Source of the DNA: Cephalopachus bancanus
Taxonomy: Eukaryota > Chordata > Mammalia > Primates > Tarsiidae
Direction of reading: 5' to 3'
Length of the DNA: 64,000 bases
Assembly (NCBI GenBank): GCA_027257055.1
Contig: JAPVLO010000322.1
Coordinates: 868,001 to 932,000, forward strand
Each line of letters opens with the position of its first letter. The first letter of the stretch is position 1. The notes beneath the pieces were generated by a model that saw only the letters and a program-made list of their open reading frames with translations, had not been told where the DNA came from and did not search any database. The position numbers were made by a program, and so were the translations under genes. Positions 10,749 to 20,905 of this stretch are shown in pieces.

Positions 10749-10859
10749 TAATCAAAAACCCACAAGCCTGTCAGTGTTCCAAAACTGATATGTTTTGTAG
10801 GAACTGATTCACATTAAAGAGAGTTATAAGAAATTGATGTACAAATTCTAAATGAGAAT

Positions 10860-10995
10860 TATTTTTATTTTTATTAACAAAGACAGAGTCTTACTGTGTT
10901 TCCCAGGCTGGTCTCAATCTCCTGGGCTCAAGCAATCCTCCCAACTCGGCCTCCCATAGTGCTGGGATTATAGGTGTGAGCCACCATGCTTGGCC
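10860..10995 (-). mobile_element. Old Alu monomer with intact target duplication
   Basis: Single-arm minus copy flanked by CTAAATGAGAAT (10848-10859, 10996-11007), so it inserted as a monomer. Confidence 0.85.
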
Positions 10996-11007
10996 CTAAA
11001 TGAGAAT

Positions 11008-11870
11008 GTATTAATTTACAAATATTTACGGGCATATCAGCCTCCTCCAGATCTGTTCTGCAAACATCTTTTTGAACCAAACTCGATGCCCAGCCCTGTT
11101 CTGGGCACTGGAGATACAGAGATAAGCAGGACACAGGCTTTGCTCTCCAAGAGCTCTCTAACTTGTATGTGCATTGGGTGTGGGCAGACACCTTTTCTCT
11201 CTGTAATCACACAGCATAGGAAGCAGCTTGTTGAGCATGAAATCACAACAAGGGAGGCTGGCCAGGGGGTTGGAATGGTGGTGGCTCTGATGACCAGTGA
11301 GGCCTGGACACCAGAGTTGACATGGTACAGCCACTTTCCCCATACAGTTCTCCAACCGAGTACTATCAGCATGTAACTCCTGATGCTCTCTGCACTTCCC
11401 TGGTTGCTGATAGCACTTTTGAGTGGTACTTTTTTTATGTAGACAGTTTTTATCTTATGTAAAAGCTGTCTCCAGCCGTGGGAGCCGAATGTATATTGGT
11501 GGCATTCACCCCGGGTCTTATTGTGTGGTATTGATCTTCCTAACAAACTGCTCAGGACAGAACCAGATTTCCCTAGTTTCTCACTCCTTGAGGGGCCCTC
11601 ATTCCTGCCTCCTTGTTGGTTTATGCCTTTCAGATTATGTTCCTGGCATCCCTCTGTGAGCCTCTATCTTGCTTTGGTCACTTTTCTCTGCTCTCAGCTG
11701 TTTTTTCAGTTGACAATTTTCTTCAATCTTCTACCCAACTTCTCTCCCTTTGACTCCTAGCAGCTAACCTTGCCACCTGCTTTAGCTAGAAAATGGGGGT
11801 GGGTGCAGCTCCCTCATGTGTAGGTTGAAGCTCCCTACACTGCCTGTTTCTTTTCTATTTTATTAAAGAG

Positions 11871-11873
<3 letters not shown>
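11008..11873. other. Unique or ancient-repeat sequence
   Basis: No supported gene. Bases 11085-11160 resemble an ancient mammalian repeat ('CTGTTCTGGGCACTGGAGATACAGAGA'). The rest has no recognised content. Confidence 0.45.

Positions 11874-11946
<73 letters not shown>
11874..11946. repeat. (TA)n-(GA)n compound microsatellite
   Basis: (TA)n at 11874-11909, then (GA)n at 11914-11946, at the tail end of the following minus Alu. Confidence 0.95.
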
Positions 11947-11948
<2 letters not shown>

Positions 11949-12531
11949 CTGCTCTGTTGCCCAGGCTGGAGTGCTATGGCACAATCATAGCTTACCGCAG
12001 CCTTAACCTCCTGGGCTCAAGAAATCCTTCCATCTCTGCCTCCTTAGTAGCTAAGACCACAGGTGAGCACCACCAGGTCTGGGTAATTTCTTTCTTTTTT
12101 TTTCTTTAGTTGAAGTCTCACTGTCTCTCAGGCTGGAGTGCTGTGGCACTCTCACGGCCACCGCAGCCTCAACCTGCTGGGCTCAGGTGATCATTCTGTC
12201 TCAGCCTTCCAAGTAGCTGGAACCACAAGCACACACCACTACACCCGGCTCATTTATGATTTAGTGTAGAGACAAGATCTAGCCAAGTTGCTCAGGCTGG
12301 TCTCAAACCCCTGGACTCAGGCAATCCTCTTGCCTCTGCACCCCAAAGTGCTGGTATTACAGGCATGAGCCATTGCACTTGTCCCTAATTTTTTTTAAAT
12401 AATTTTTTTTTTATAGACACAGGGGTATCACTGTGTTGCCTAGGCTGGTCCTGGACTCCTGGGCTCAAGTGATCCTCCCTTCGTGGCTTCCCAAAGTGCT
12501 GGGATTACAGGTGTGAGCAATTGTGCCCAGC
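11947..12531 (-). mobile_element. Old Alu dimer split by a nested SINE
   Basis: Right arm 11947-12088 and left arm 12385-12531, with the SINE at 12090-12384 between them in the linker. Confidence 0.82.
12090..12384 (-). mobile_element. Alu-family SINE, intermediate, nested
   Basis: Inserted in the A-rich linker of the older Alu, in the same orientation. Confidence 0.85.
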
Positions 12532-12623
12532 CTTCAGCAGCCTGTCTCTAGTGTTTTGGTGCCCAAGGGTATCTTCCAGGCTTCCCCTTCAGCCTGATAC
12601 TCTGTTGCTCCTGTGCTCGGCTA

Positions 12624-12900
12624 CTTTTTTTTTTTTGAATTGAAGTCTCACTCTGTCGCCCAGACTGGAGTGCAGTGGCCGCTCCCGGCCACCGCAGCCT
12701 CGACCTGTTGGGCTCCAGCGATCCTTCCGCCTCAGCCTTCCAAGTAGCCGGAATTACAGGCGCACGCTACCACGCCCGGCTGATTTTTTGATTTATTGTA
12801 GAGATGAGGTCTCGCTGCCCAGGCAGGTCTCGAACCCGCGGGCTCAGGCAATCCACTCACCTCAGCCTCCCAAAGGCGCGGGATTCCAGGCTGAGCCACC
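12624..12900 (-). mobile_element. Alu-family SINE, young subfamily
   Basis: Poly-T then GAATTGAAGTCTCACTCTG; ends 'GCTGAGCCACC', slightly truncated at the 5' end. Short left-arm variant. Confidence 0.9.
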
Positions 12901-13279
12901 ATTTGAGTTCTGCCTCCCTCCTCAGTTCCTCTGGTGGACAGTGTGCTTGGCTTTCGGCTCTGGCCTTTCCCCTTGCTTTCTCTTGCTCCATACTCTGCAT
13001 GCCTCTCCTGGACTTCAAAGGAACCAAAAATATCTCACCCCAAAATATACTTCTTTGACAGATTTCGAGATGGCTGATCAGAGGGTCTGCAGTCAGGAAT
13101 AGCCCTGACAAGCTGCCTTTTGTGGAGAAGCCTTACACATGTTGAGAGAAATCTACATTGGTGAAACAGCCTGTCTTTCTCTGAGATCCCGTTCCCTTGT
13201 CCAGATCTAGAAAAGATGGACTCAACCTCAGGCGGCCATCTCTTCTCTCCGAGGGCAGCTCCAAGATCATGTGAGGTAT
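12901..13279. other. Unclassified sequence between SINEs
   Basis: No recognised gene or repeat. Pyrimidine-rich near 12915-13005. Confidence 0.45.
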
Positions 13280-13580
13280 TTTCTTTTCCTTTTGTTTTTT
13301 GAGTTGGACTCTCACTCTGTCACCCAGGCTGGGAGTGCAGTGGCACGCTCACGGCCACTGCAGCCTCAACCTGCAGGACTCAGGTGATTCTTCTGCCTCA
13401 GCCTTCCAAGTGGCTGGAACCACTGGTGGGCGCCACCACGTTCGGTTAATTTTTTATTTATTGTAGAGACGAAGTCTCACCAAGTTGCCCAGGCTAGTCT
13501 CGAACCCTGGGGCTCAGGTAATCCTCTTGCCTTAGTCTCCCAGAGTGCTGGGATGACAGGCTTGAACAACTGCGCCTGGC
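13280..13580 (-). mobile_element. Alu-family SINE, intermediate
   Basis: Minus dimer; imperfect target duplication GTGAGGTATTTTC / TTGAGGTACTTTC. Confidence 0.86.
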
Positions 13581-14497
13581 ACTTGAGGTACTTTCATCTG
13601 CTCAACACAGCAACCTTTGCTTGGCATGCTTTCCTTCCTCACCCTTCCATAATTTGTGTCACCATCTCTCCTGGAACCCAGGCCATTGTTCTTTGGGCTC
13701 ATTCATTTCCCCCAAAAATGACTGACTCCCATCCCCCATCTCTCCTCTCCCAAATGACGAGGATATTTAAGCACCAAGCAACTGGCCCTCCTTTGAGTTC
13801 ATATTTCATATGACATCCATGCACAAGTGTGTGTGGAATAAATTTGTTATGCTTTTCTCTTAACCTGTCTTGTAATAGGGGTGTCAGCTGTAACCCTTTA
13901 TAATGAGGAGGGAAGGGTTCACCTCCTTTCTGGTCCTACAGTGCTCCCTAGAGTCCTGGTCTAGATCTTTCTCTAATTTCTCCCCTGAATGATCCCACCC
14001 ACTCCTATAGCTTCAGTTATTTTTTCTGTGCAACTCCTAAATCTCTTTTTGCTCAGTTTTTGCTGACTCTCGCTATCCCCGTTTATTCTCTGCTTTGTTC
14101 TGTGCCTTGGGGCATAAGCTTCGACCTTGCCCTCTGGTTTCTGGTTGAGTTCAGTCAATGAGAGGAATCAGGAAATACAAAGTGGGGAGAAGGTGGTGGT
14201 AGGGCATTTCTTCCCTGCTCCCTTTCTGCTCTAGCATCTGCCTCCCTCTATAACTGCAGGTCTGTCAGGGCCCTCGTCTGTAGCGCCAGCTTCCGCTCCC
14301 ACTGGGCTCAGTGTACATTGTGTCTTCTTGTCACCTCAGGCCTAGGAGTGGTAAAGGTTTCCCACTGTTGTTAAACCCTGGACATTCAACATCTCTTACT
14401 GGCCTCCTTTACCCTCCCCAGATCTCTGTAAATAGTCCCTTCATTAAATTTTCTTCAAATATAACTGAGTATGCCTTCTTCCTGCTAGTATCCTGAC
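13581..14497. other. Unclassified, probably old repeat-derived sequence
   Basis: No conserved coding or RNA signal found. Some stretches (13830-14000, 14330-14490) read like decayed LTR sequence but I cannot assign a family. Confidence 0.35.
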
Positions 14498-14509
14498 TGA
14501 TACAAAGCT

Positions 14510-14788
14510 TTTTTTTTTTGAGCTGGAGTCTCACTCTGTCACCCAGACTGAAGCGTAGTGGCCGCTCCCGGCCACTGCAGCCTCGACCTGCTAGGCTCCG
14601 GCGGTCCTTCCGCCTCAGCCTTCCAAGTAGCCGGAATTACAGGCATGTGCTTCCACGCCCGGCTGATTTTTTGATTGTAGAGATGAGGTCTCGCTGCCTA
14701 GGCGGGTCTCGAACCCGCGGGCTCAGGCAATCCACTCACCTCAGTCTCCCAAAGGCACGGGATTACAGGCTGAGCCACCGGGCCTGCT
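14510..14788 (-). mobile_element. Alu-family SINE, young subfamily
   Basis: Target duplication TGATACAAAGCT / TGATACAAAACT (14498-14509, 14789-14800). T-arm-like hairpin at 14702-14718. Confidence 0.93.
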
Positions 14789-15037
14789 TGATACAAAACT
14801 CTTACCTCTCCCTCAGGCAACTGCTTCCTGTGGAGACATCTCCACAGGTGCCCAGACTCAGCAAGTCCAGAACAGAATTCATTTCCGTCAAAATTGCTTT
14901 TCCTCCTGATTTCTCCATCTTGTTTGTGGGCACCACGATCAACCTAGTTAGTTATCCAAGTTGGAAACCTCAGATTCATCCCAGACTCCTCCCTTATTCA
15001 TTAAATCCCATCAGTGCCACTCCCTCAATATCTTTGG

Positions 15038-15448
<411 letters not shown>

Positions 15449-15703
15449 TTTTTTTGCTTGCTTGTTTTTGAGTTGAGGTCTCACAATCATAACTAACAGC
15501 AGCTCTGACTTTCTAGGCTCAGGCGATCCTTCCACCTCAGCCTCCTGAGTAACTGGGACTATAGGTGTGTGCCACACTGCCTGGCTAATTTTTTAATTTT
15601 TTGTAGAGATGAGGTTTCGCTATGTTGTCCTATGTTGCCCAGGCTGGTCTCGAACTCCTGAGCTCAAGCAGTCTGCCTACCTCAGCCTCCCAAAGTGTCA
15701 GAA
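15449..15703 (-). mobile_element. Old Alu with internal deletion
   Basis: GAGTTGAGGTCTCAC then a shortened right arm. Its left arm is interrupted by the SINE pair that follows (target GTCAGAAGG). Confidence 0.75.
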
Positions 15704-15710
15704 GGTTTTT

Positions 15711-16298
15711 TTTTTTTTTTTTGAGTTAGAGTCTCACTCTGTCACCCAGACTGGAGTGCAGTGGCACGCTCCCAGCCACCACAGCCTCAACCTGCTGGGC
15801 TCCGGCGATCCTTCCGCCTCAGCCTTCCAAGTAGCTGGAACTACAGGCGGGCGCTACCATGCCTGGCTAATTTTTTTAATTTATTGTAGAGATGATGTCT
15901 CGCCAAGTTGCCCAGGTGAGTCTGGAACCTGCGGGCTCAGGCAATTCACTCACCTCGGCCTCCCAAAGCACAGGATTACAGGCTGAGCCACCGAGCGTGG
16001 CCTGTTTTTTTTTTTTGGCAGAGTTTCACTCTGTTACCCAAGCTGGAGTGCAATGGCATCCTCACGGCCACCGCAGCCTTAACCTGTTGGGCTCAGGCAA
16101 TCCTTCCACCCCACCCTTCCAAACAGCTGGAACTACAGGTATGCGCCACCACGCCTGACTAATTTTTCTTCATTTATTGTAGAGATGAGGTCTCACCAAG
16201 TTGCCCAGGTTGCTCGTGAACACGTGGGCTCAGGCAGTCCTCTCACCTCCTCCTCCCAAAGTGCTGGAATAACAGGCGTGAGCCACCATGTCTGGTAG
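15711..16298 (-). mobile_element. Two Alu-family SINEs in one target site
   Basis: Young copy 15711-16001 and intermediate copy 16002-16298 lie head to tail between one target duplication, GTCAGAAGGTTTTT (15697-15710, 16299-16312). One evidently inserted into the poly-T of the other. Confidence 0.9.
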
Positions 16299-16312
16299 GT
16301 CAGAAGGTTTTT

Positions 16313-16893
16313 AGAGTGAAAAACGTCTGGGAAAAATTGCACGCAGGAATTGAGAAGCTTCTTTGTCCTTGGTCAGGTCACAATGTTCCTTTAAATCGTT
16401 AACAAAACATAATGTACATACTCCCCTTTTTCCCCAGAGTTAGTCTTGACAGTTTCATAATTGTTCTATGTTATCTTTTCAGGGCTTCAAAATTATTCTA
16501 GCCTATGACAAGCATGAACAGAGGCCAGACTCCCCGACCCCAGTCTAAAATGGAGTTAGTTACGTTGGTCTTTTGCCATTTCACTGTTAGACCTTTCTTC
16601 TCTGCTCCCACTCCCTGGCCAGTGTCCTGGTCAGGCCATTATTCTTTGCCTTGATGCTTGCAGCAGCCTGATTGGTCTTTTGCCTCTAGTCTTGGCCTCT
16701 TCAAACCCATCTTTACATTGTAGATGCCAGTACTCTGTTTAAAGTGCAATGTGATAGTCTGTGTTTGTTGTTTAAAACATTTCTGTGACTCCCAGAACTT
16801 ATAGCACAAGTCCTTCTTGATCTGATACTCCTTGTTCACAATTCTGAACTTCTAGTAGTTCCTGACAAATTCCATTCCTTTGCATGACCTTTT
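16313..16893. other. Unclassified sequence
   Basis: No supported gene. Short text at 16690-16840 reads like an old interspersed repeat. Confidence 0.4.
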
Positions 16894-17205
16894 CCTTTTC
16901 CTTTCCTTTCCTTTTCTTTTTTTGAGACAGGATCTTGCTCTACAGCCCAGGCAGGAGTGAATTGGTGCAATTCTGGCTCGCTGCAGGCTTGACCTCCTGG
17001 GCTCAAGTCATCCTTCTGCCTCAACCTCCCAAGTAGCTTGGACTACAGGTGCATGCTACCACACCCAGCTAATTTTTTGAGTTTTTATAGAGACAAGGTC
17101 TCAATATGTTGCCTAGGCTGGTCTCAATCTTCTGGGCTCAAGCAATTCTCTTGCCACGGCCTCCCAAAGTGATAGGATTACAAGTGTGAGCTGCTGTGCC
17201 CAGCC
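16894..17205 (-). mobile_element. Old Alu dimer
   Basis: GAGACAGGATCTTGCTC start. Target TGCATGACCTTTT / TGCATGGCCTTTT (16881-16893, 17206-17218). Confidence 0.87.
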
Positions 17206-17218
17206 TGCATGGCCTTTT

Positions 17219-17483
17219 TTTTGAGTTAGAGTCTCACTCAGTTGTCCAGCTCCCAGCCACCGCAGCCTTGACCTGCTGGGCTCTGGCGATCCTTCTGCCT
17301 CAGCCTTCCAAGTAGCTGGAACTACAGGCATGCACTACCACGTCCGGCTAATTTTTTGATTTATTGTAGAGATGAGGTCTCACCAAGTTGCCCAGGCGGG
17401 TCTCGAACCCGTGGGTTCAGGCAATCCACTCACCTCAGCCTCCCAAGGCAGGGGATTACAGGCTGAGCCAACGAGCCCGGCTC
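17219..17483 (-). mobile_element. Alu-family SINE, young subfamily, same target as its neighbour
   Basis: Shares the target duplication with the old Alu to its left: a third copy of TGCATGGCCTTTT is at 17484-17496. About 25 bp of the right arm is deleted. Confidence 0.9.
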
Positions 17484-17496
17484 TGCATGGCCTTTT

Positions 17497-18239
17497 CAGT
17501 CAGCCTGTGCTCTGCTTCTTTCTTTACAATTTTGGAACACTCGTGTTCATCCTTCATAACCCATCTTGTATGTTATCTCCTCTAAGTTTTTCTAGAACAC
17601 TTCCACACAGTGAGAGTCCTCCCTGGTCCCTGTTGCCTGAATCTTGGGTAAAAATTTAATGTAGAACTTCATTCTTTGTTTTACTAGGAGAGGAAGAGGG
17701 CAGGGACCACGTTAGTCCACTTCTTCATTCTCAGGGCCTAGCACAAGGCCAGTTATTCTCAAAATAGCACTGAATAAATACTCAGAAGTGGCAAACCTAT
17801 TTTACCAGGGGTCAAGTATAACCAGTTTGGTGGAGAGTGCAGAGGGCTTGTGAGTAAATTTCTGCTGAGGTTCATCAAGTCACCCCACCCTGGTGCCCAG
17901 TACCAGGCCTTGCTTCACACTGGAGCACAACCAAATGCAGTGACAGAGGCTACCCTGTTGAGGCCTTTCCCTGGAGAGCTGAGAGTGGAAGGCAGGGGGC
18001 TCAGAGATACAGCGAGAGGGTAGGACTTGGAAGAAGAATGGAGTTCAGTGCCCTGAAGAAAGAGCAGAGAGGCTGTCACAGGTTTCCTGGCTCAGACCCA
18101 AGCAGGAGGGGGGAGGACTCATTCATCCAGGGCCAGCCCTAGAGTGAGACTGCCAAGCAGGCTGGCCCAGTCAGGCCCTGCCTCAAGGTTGGGAGGGGAT
18201 TTCCTCAGGCTTCCTCCTCCTGGGCTGGGCGGTTAGAAC
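17497..18239. other. Mostly unique sequence upstream of the candidate first exon
   Basis: 17690-17800 resembles the 3' end of an ancient L2-type repeat ('GGGCCTAGCACAAGGCCAG ... GAATAAATACTC'). From 17880 on it is GC-richer with no recognised repeat. Confidence 0.45.
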
Positions 18240-18387
18240 CTGTCAGGACAATTTTAGTTTGGGGAGGTTCGGAGGTGTGCCTGGCAGTGCAGGAGTTTCA
18301 GGACCCAGGCAGCCCCTTGATCCAGGAGGCCTGGAACAGGAGGACCCGCCTGTGCTGTCTGGGAGGCTCCTGCCTCAGCGGCTTGAG
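18240..18387 (+). promoter_or_regulatory. RHBDL2: Candidate noncoding first exon/promoter of RHBDL2
   Basis: This GC-rich, repeat-free stretch lies about 22.4 kb upstream of the first coding exon. It ends in a good splice donor, CTTGAG/GTAAAA at 18387/18388. It has no ATG, as expected for a leader exon. A G-rich run (18620-18645) and other GC-rich unique sequence follow within 300 bp. No TATA box is evident, so the 5' end is a guess. Assignment rests on position, composition and donor only. Another unique block at 30.5 kb could instead be a promoter or enhancer. Confidence 0.35.
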
Positions 18388-18435
18388 GTAAAATGCGGGA
18401 ACTGGGTGCGGGTGGAGGGAGTCCAGGTGTCACGA

Positions 18436-18522
18436 CAAGGGGGAGGCAGCAGGAAACACTAGGTCACAAAGGAGGTGGGAAGCGTGGGGTGCTCCCCTGG
18501 TAACCTCCCTTCTGGAATAACT
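18436..18522 (+). repeat. Dispersed duplication, copy 1 (source)
   Basis: Shares AGGAAACAC-AGGTCACAAAGG, GGAGGTGGGAAG-GTGG-GTGCTCCC and GGTAACCTCCCTTCTGGA with 19538-19645. It is in unique flanking sequence, so it is probably the source copy. Confidence 0.85.
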
Positions 18523-18619
18523 TCCTGGAGTGGGCAGCTCTGGATTCTGCAACTTTCATTTTAAAAGTTGGCAGCCTGTTGGGACAGGAGTCGGGGGCTG
18601 CCTCCCTCAGGGAAATGAT

Positions 18620-18645
18620 GGGGTGGGGGCGGGGGTGGGGGCGGG
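18620..18645 (+). promoter_or_regulatory. G-quadruplex / Sp-KLF type G-run
   Basis: Five consecutive runs of three to five G separated by single T or C bases. This is a strong G4-forming pattern and also contains GGGGCGGG Sp/KLF-type sites. It sits about 230 bp downstream of the candidate first-exon donor. Confidence 0.6.
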
Positions 18646-19005
18646 CCAGGTAATTTTATTCCACTTCCCTGCCCTCATCTACCACTGGCTTTCATTCCCT
18701 CCATCATATTTTCCCAGCCACACCCCCCCCAACCCATTTTTTTCTACTTCCAACTAAATGGGTTCTAACCCTCCTGCTTTGCTGTCCTGGGCGCAGGAGA
18801 CCACAGGCGAAGAGGGAGCTGCAGCTTCTTCTTGCAAGGTTTTTTCCTAGGGTTGTTTCCTCCTTCTTGATATGGGCTTCAGAAGGATTTCACTAGTTCA
18901 TTTATTTATTATTCATTTGTTTATTCGTCATTGTTTGAACATGTACCTGAATTCTCTGGGGGAAAGACTGCACCTCTTTTGCTCCTCTTGGGAATAAGAA
19001 AAGTG

Positions 19006-19297
19006 AATTTTTTTTTGAGTCAGAGTCTCACTCTGTCACACAGGCTGGAGTGCAGTGGCACGCTCACGGCCACCCCAGCATCGACTTGCTGGGCTCAGGT
19101 GATCCTTCCACCTCAGCCTTCCAAGTAGCCAGAACTACAGGCGCGAGCTACCATGCTCAGCTAATTTTTTGATATATTGTAGAGACGAGGTCTTACCAAG
19201 TTGCCCAGGCTGGTTCTGAACCCCTGGGCTCAGGTAATCCTCTTGCTTTGGCCTCCCAAAGTGCTGGGATTACAGGCCTGAGCCACTGCGGCTGGCC
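19006..19297 (-). mobile_element. Alu-family SINE, intermediate
   Basis: Imperfect target duplication (AAGTGAATTTT / AAGGTGAAATTT). Confidence 0.88.
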
Positions 19298-19349
19298 AGG
19301 AAGGTGAAATTTATTCCACAAACATTTAATGATCATTTGCAAGCTAGTG

Positions 19350-19465
19350 GGCAGCAAGGCATAGTGGAAAATTTTTTTGGAGTCACAGAGACTTGGATTT
19401 ATATCCCATGTCTCCTGCTTACTTCTGGAGCCTCAATTTCCTCATCTGTAAATTTTTAAAAATTT
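19350..19465 (-). repeat. MIR fragment
   Basis: 'GGCATAGTGGAAAATTT ... CACAGAGACTTGG ... CCTCAATTTCCTCATCTGTAAA' matches the MIR core in minus orientation. Confidence 0.75.
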
Positions 19466-19722
19466 TTAATATTTTTTTTAGAGACAGAGTCTTGCTCTGT
19501 TGTCCAGGCTGGAGTACAGGGGCACGGTCATAGCATGAGAAGGGGTAGGCGGTAGGAAACACCAGGTCACAAAGGCCGGGGGCTGGTGTAGGAAGGAGGT
19601 GGGAAGTGTGGAGTGCTCCCTTGGTAACCTCCCTTCTGGAGTAACCTCAAACTCCAGGGCTGGAATGATCCTCCCACCTCAGTCTCCTGAGTAACTGGGA
19701 CTACAGGCCACTGTACCAGGCT
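19466..19722 (-). mobile_element. Alu monomer split by a copied segment
   Basis: Alu arm text before 19535 (GGAGTACAGGGGCACGGTCATAGC) and after 19645 (CTCAAACTCCAGGGC...) is continuous apart from the copied block at 19538-19645. Confidence 0.85.
19538..19645 (+). repeat. Dispersed duplication, copy 2 (inserted in Alu)
   Basis: Direct-orientation copy of 18436-18522, 1.1 kb downstream. It carries about 20 bp extra (CCGGGGGCTGGTGTAGGAA) relative to copy 1. The right junction GTAAC coincides with the expected Alu text. Confidence 0.85.
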
Positions 19723-19769
19723 TATAATATTATTTTTATGAAGGTGACAGGAGACTGTACATGTCAAAC

Positions 19770-20153
19770 ACCAAGTCAGGTGCTAGGCTCATAGTGGGGC
19801 CTCTCTTAACATCTGTGCTCTTCCCCTCTTGACCCTCTTCCTGTCGTGCCCCTCCCTAAGTGGCATCTCCCCCCCTTTGCCTTGTAAAGACTTGCAAGAC
19901 TACCCTGGTCTTGAAAGCACTCAGAAAGTTTGTAAACACAGAACTGGGCAATGCTAGGGGACCAAGTCAGGTGCTAGGCTCATAGTGGGGCCTCTCTTAA
20001 CATCTGTGCTCTTCCCCTCTTGACCCTCTTCCTGTCGTGCCCCTCCCTAAGTGGCATCTCCCTCCCCTTTGCCTTGTAAAGACTTGCAAGACTACCCCTG
20101 GTCTTGAAAGCACTCAGAAAGTTTGTAAACACAGAACTGGGCAATGCTAGGGG
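19770..20153 (+). repeat. 191-bp tandem duplication
   Basis: Unit 1 at 19770-19960 and unit 2 at 19961-20153. They are virtually identical: two 1-2 bp length differences in C runs. Confidence 0.95.
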
Positions 20154-20403
20154 AGGTGGCGAAGGGAGAGGAAGACCAGGAAGGAGTGGGGACCGGGTGA
20201 CTAGGGTATAGGGAAGGCACCAGCTGCTGGTTTCAGGTAAAAACACGGAAAAAAAAAAAGGCAGCCTTCTCAGGTCCCCCTCCCACTCTGGAAGCTTTTC
20301 TGTCCTCTCAATAAAAACAAATAACAACAACAAAAAAATGGGCCAGGGCTAAGTTCAGACATTCCCACTGTGTTTCTGATTTGCACTCAATGCTGAGCAA
20401 GGT
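20154..20403. other. Unclassified sequence after the tandem duplication
   Basis: No gene or recognised repeat. Short A-runs near 20250 and 20310-20338. Confidence 0.45.
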
Positions 20404-20417
20404 GGGAACTGCCAGTT

Positions 20418-20702
20418 TTTTTTTTTTTTGAGTTGGAGTCTTACTCTATCTCCTAGGCTGCACTCTCACGGCCACCACAGCCTCAACCTGCTGTGCTCAG
20501 GCAATCCTTCCACTTCAGCCTTCCAAGTAGCTGGAACTACAGGTGTGTATCACCACACCTAGGCTAATTTTTTTGATTTATTGTAGAGACAAGGTCTCGC
20601 CCTGTTACCCAGGCTGGTCTCGAACCCCTGGGCTCAGGTGATCCTCTCACCTTGGCCTCCCAAAGTGCTGGGATTACAGGCATGAGCCACCGTACCTGGC
20701 AA
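20418..20702 (-). mobile_element. Alu-family SINE, intermediate
   Basis: Perfect target duplication GGGAACTGCCAGTT (20404-20417, 20703-20716). About 20 bp of right arm is deleted. Confidence 0.93.
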
Positions 20703-20754
20703 GGGAACTGCCAGTTCTTAAAACCAACACTGCATGGCCTCAGGCTGAGGGCTT

Positions 20755-20905
20755 TAAAATGTATGATCTCATTTAATCATAATTCCGTTATGATATTACC
20801 CCCATTTTACAGTTGAGAAAACGAAGACACAGCAGGTTAAGGGATTTGCCTAAGGTCAAACCCAGATTCAAATCTAGGTCAGACTCTAAACTACCATGCT
20901 TTTGC
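20755..20905 (+). repeat. MIR element
   Basis: 'ATGTATGATCTCATTTAATC ... ATTACCCCCATTTTACAG-TGAGAAAACGAAGACACAG ... AGGTCAAACCCAGATTC' matches the MIR core in plus orientation. Confidence 0.85.

Larger units (their letters stand above)
18388..19005. other. GC-rich unique sequence after the candidate first exon
   Basis: Contains the source of a templated duplication (18436-18522) and the G-run; a (TTTA)-rich stretch is at 18898-18930. No coding evidence. Confidence 0.45.

Noticed and set aside
11037..11546. 169-codon minus-strand frame
   Set aside because: No domain, no start context, overlaps ancient repeat text and has competing frames on the other strand; likely chance.
15697..17496. Regularly spaced repeats as a CRISPR-like or satellite array
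   Set aside because: The repeats are independent SINE insertions with target duplications; spacing and orientation are explained by retroposition.
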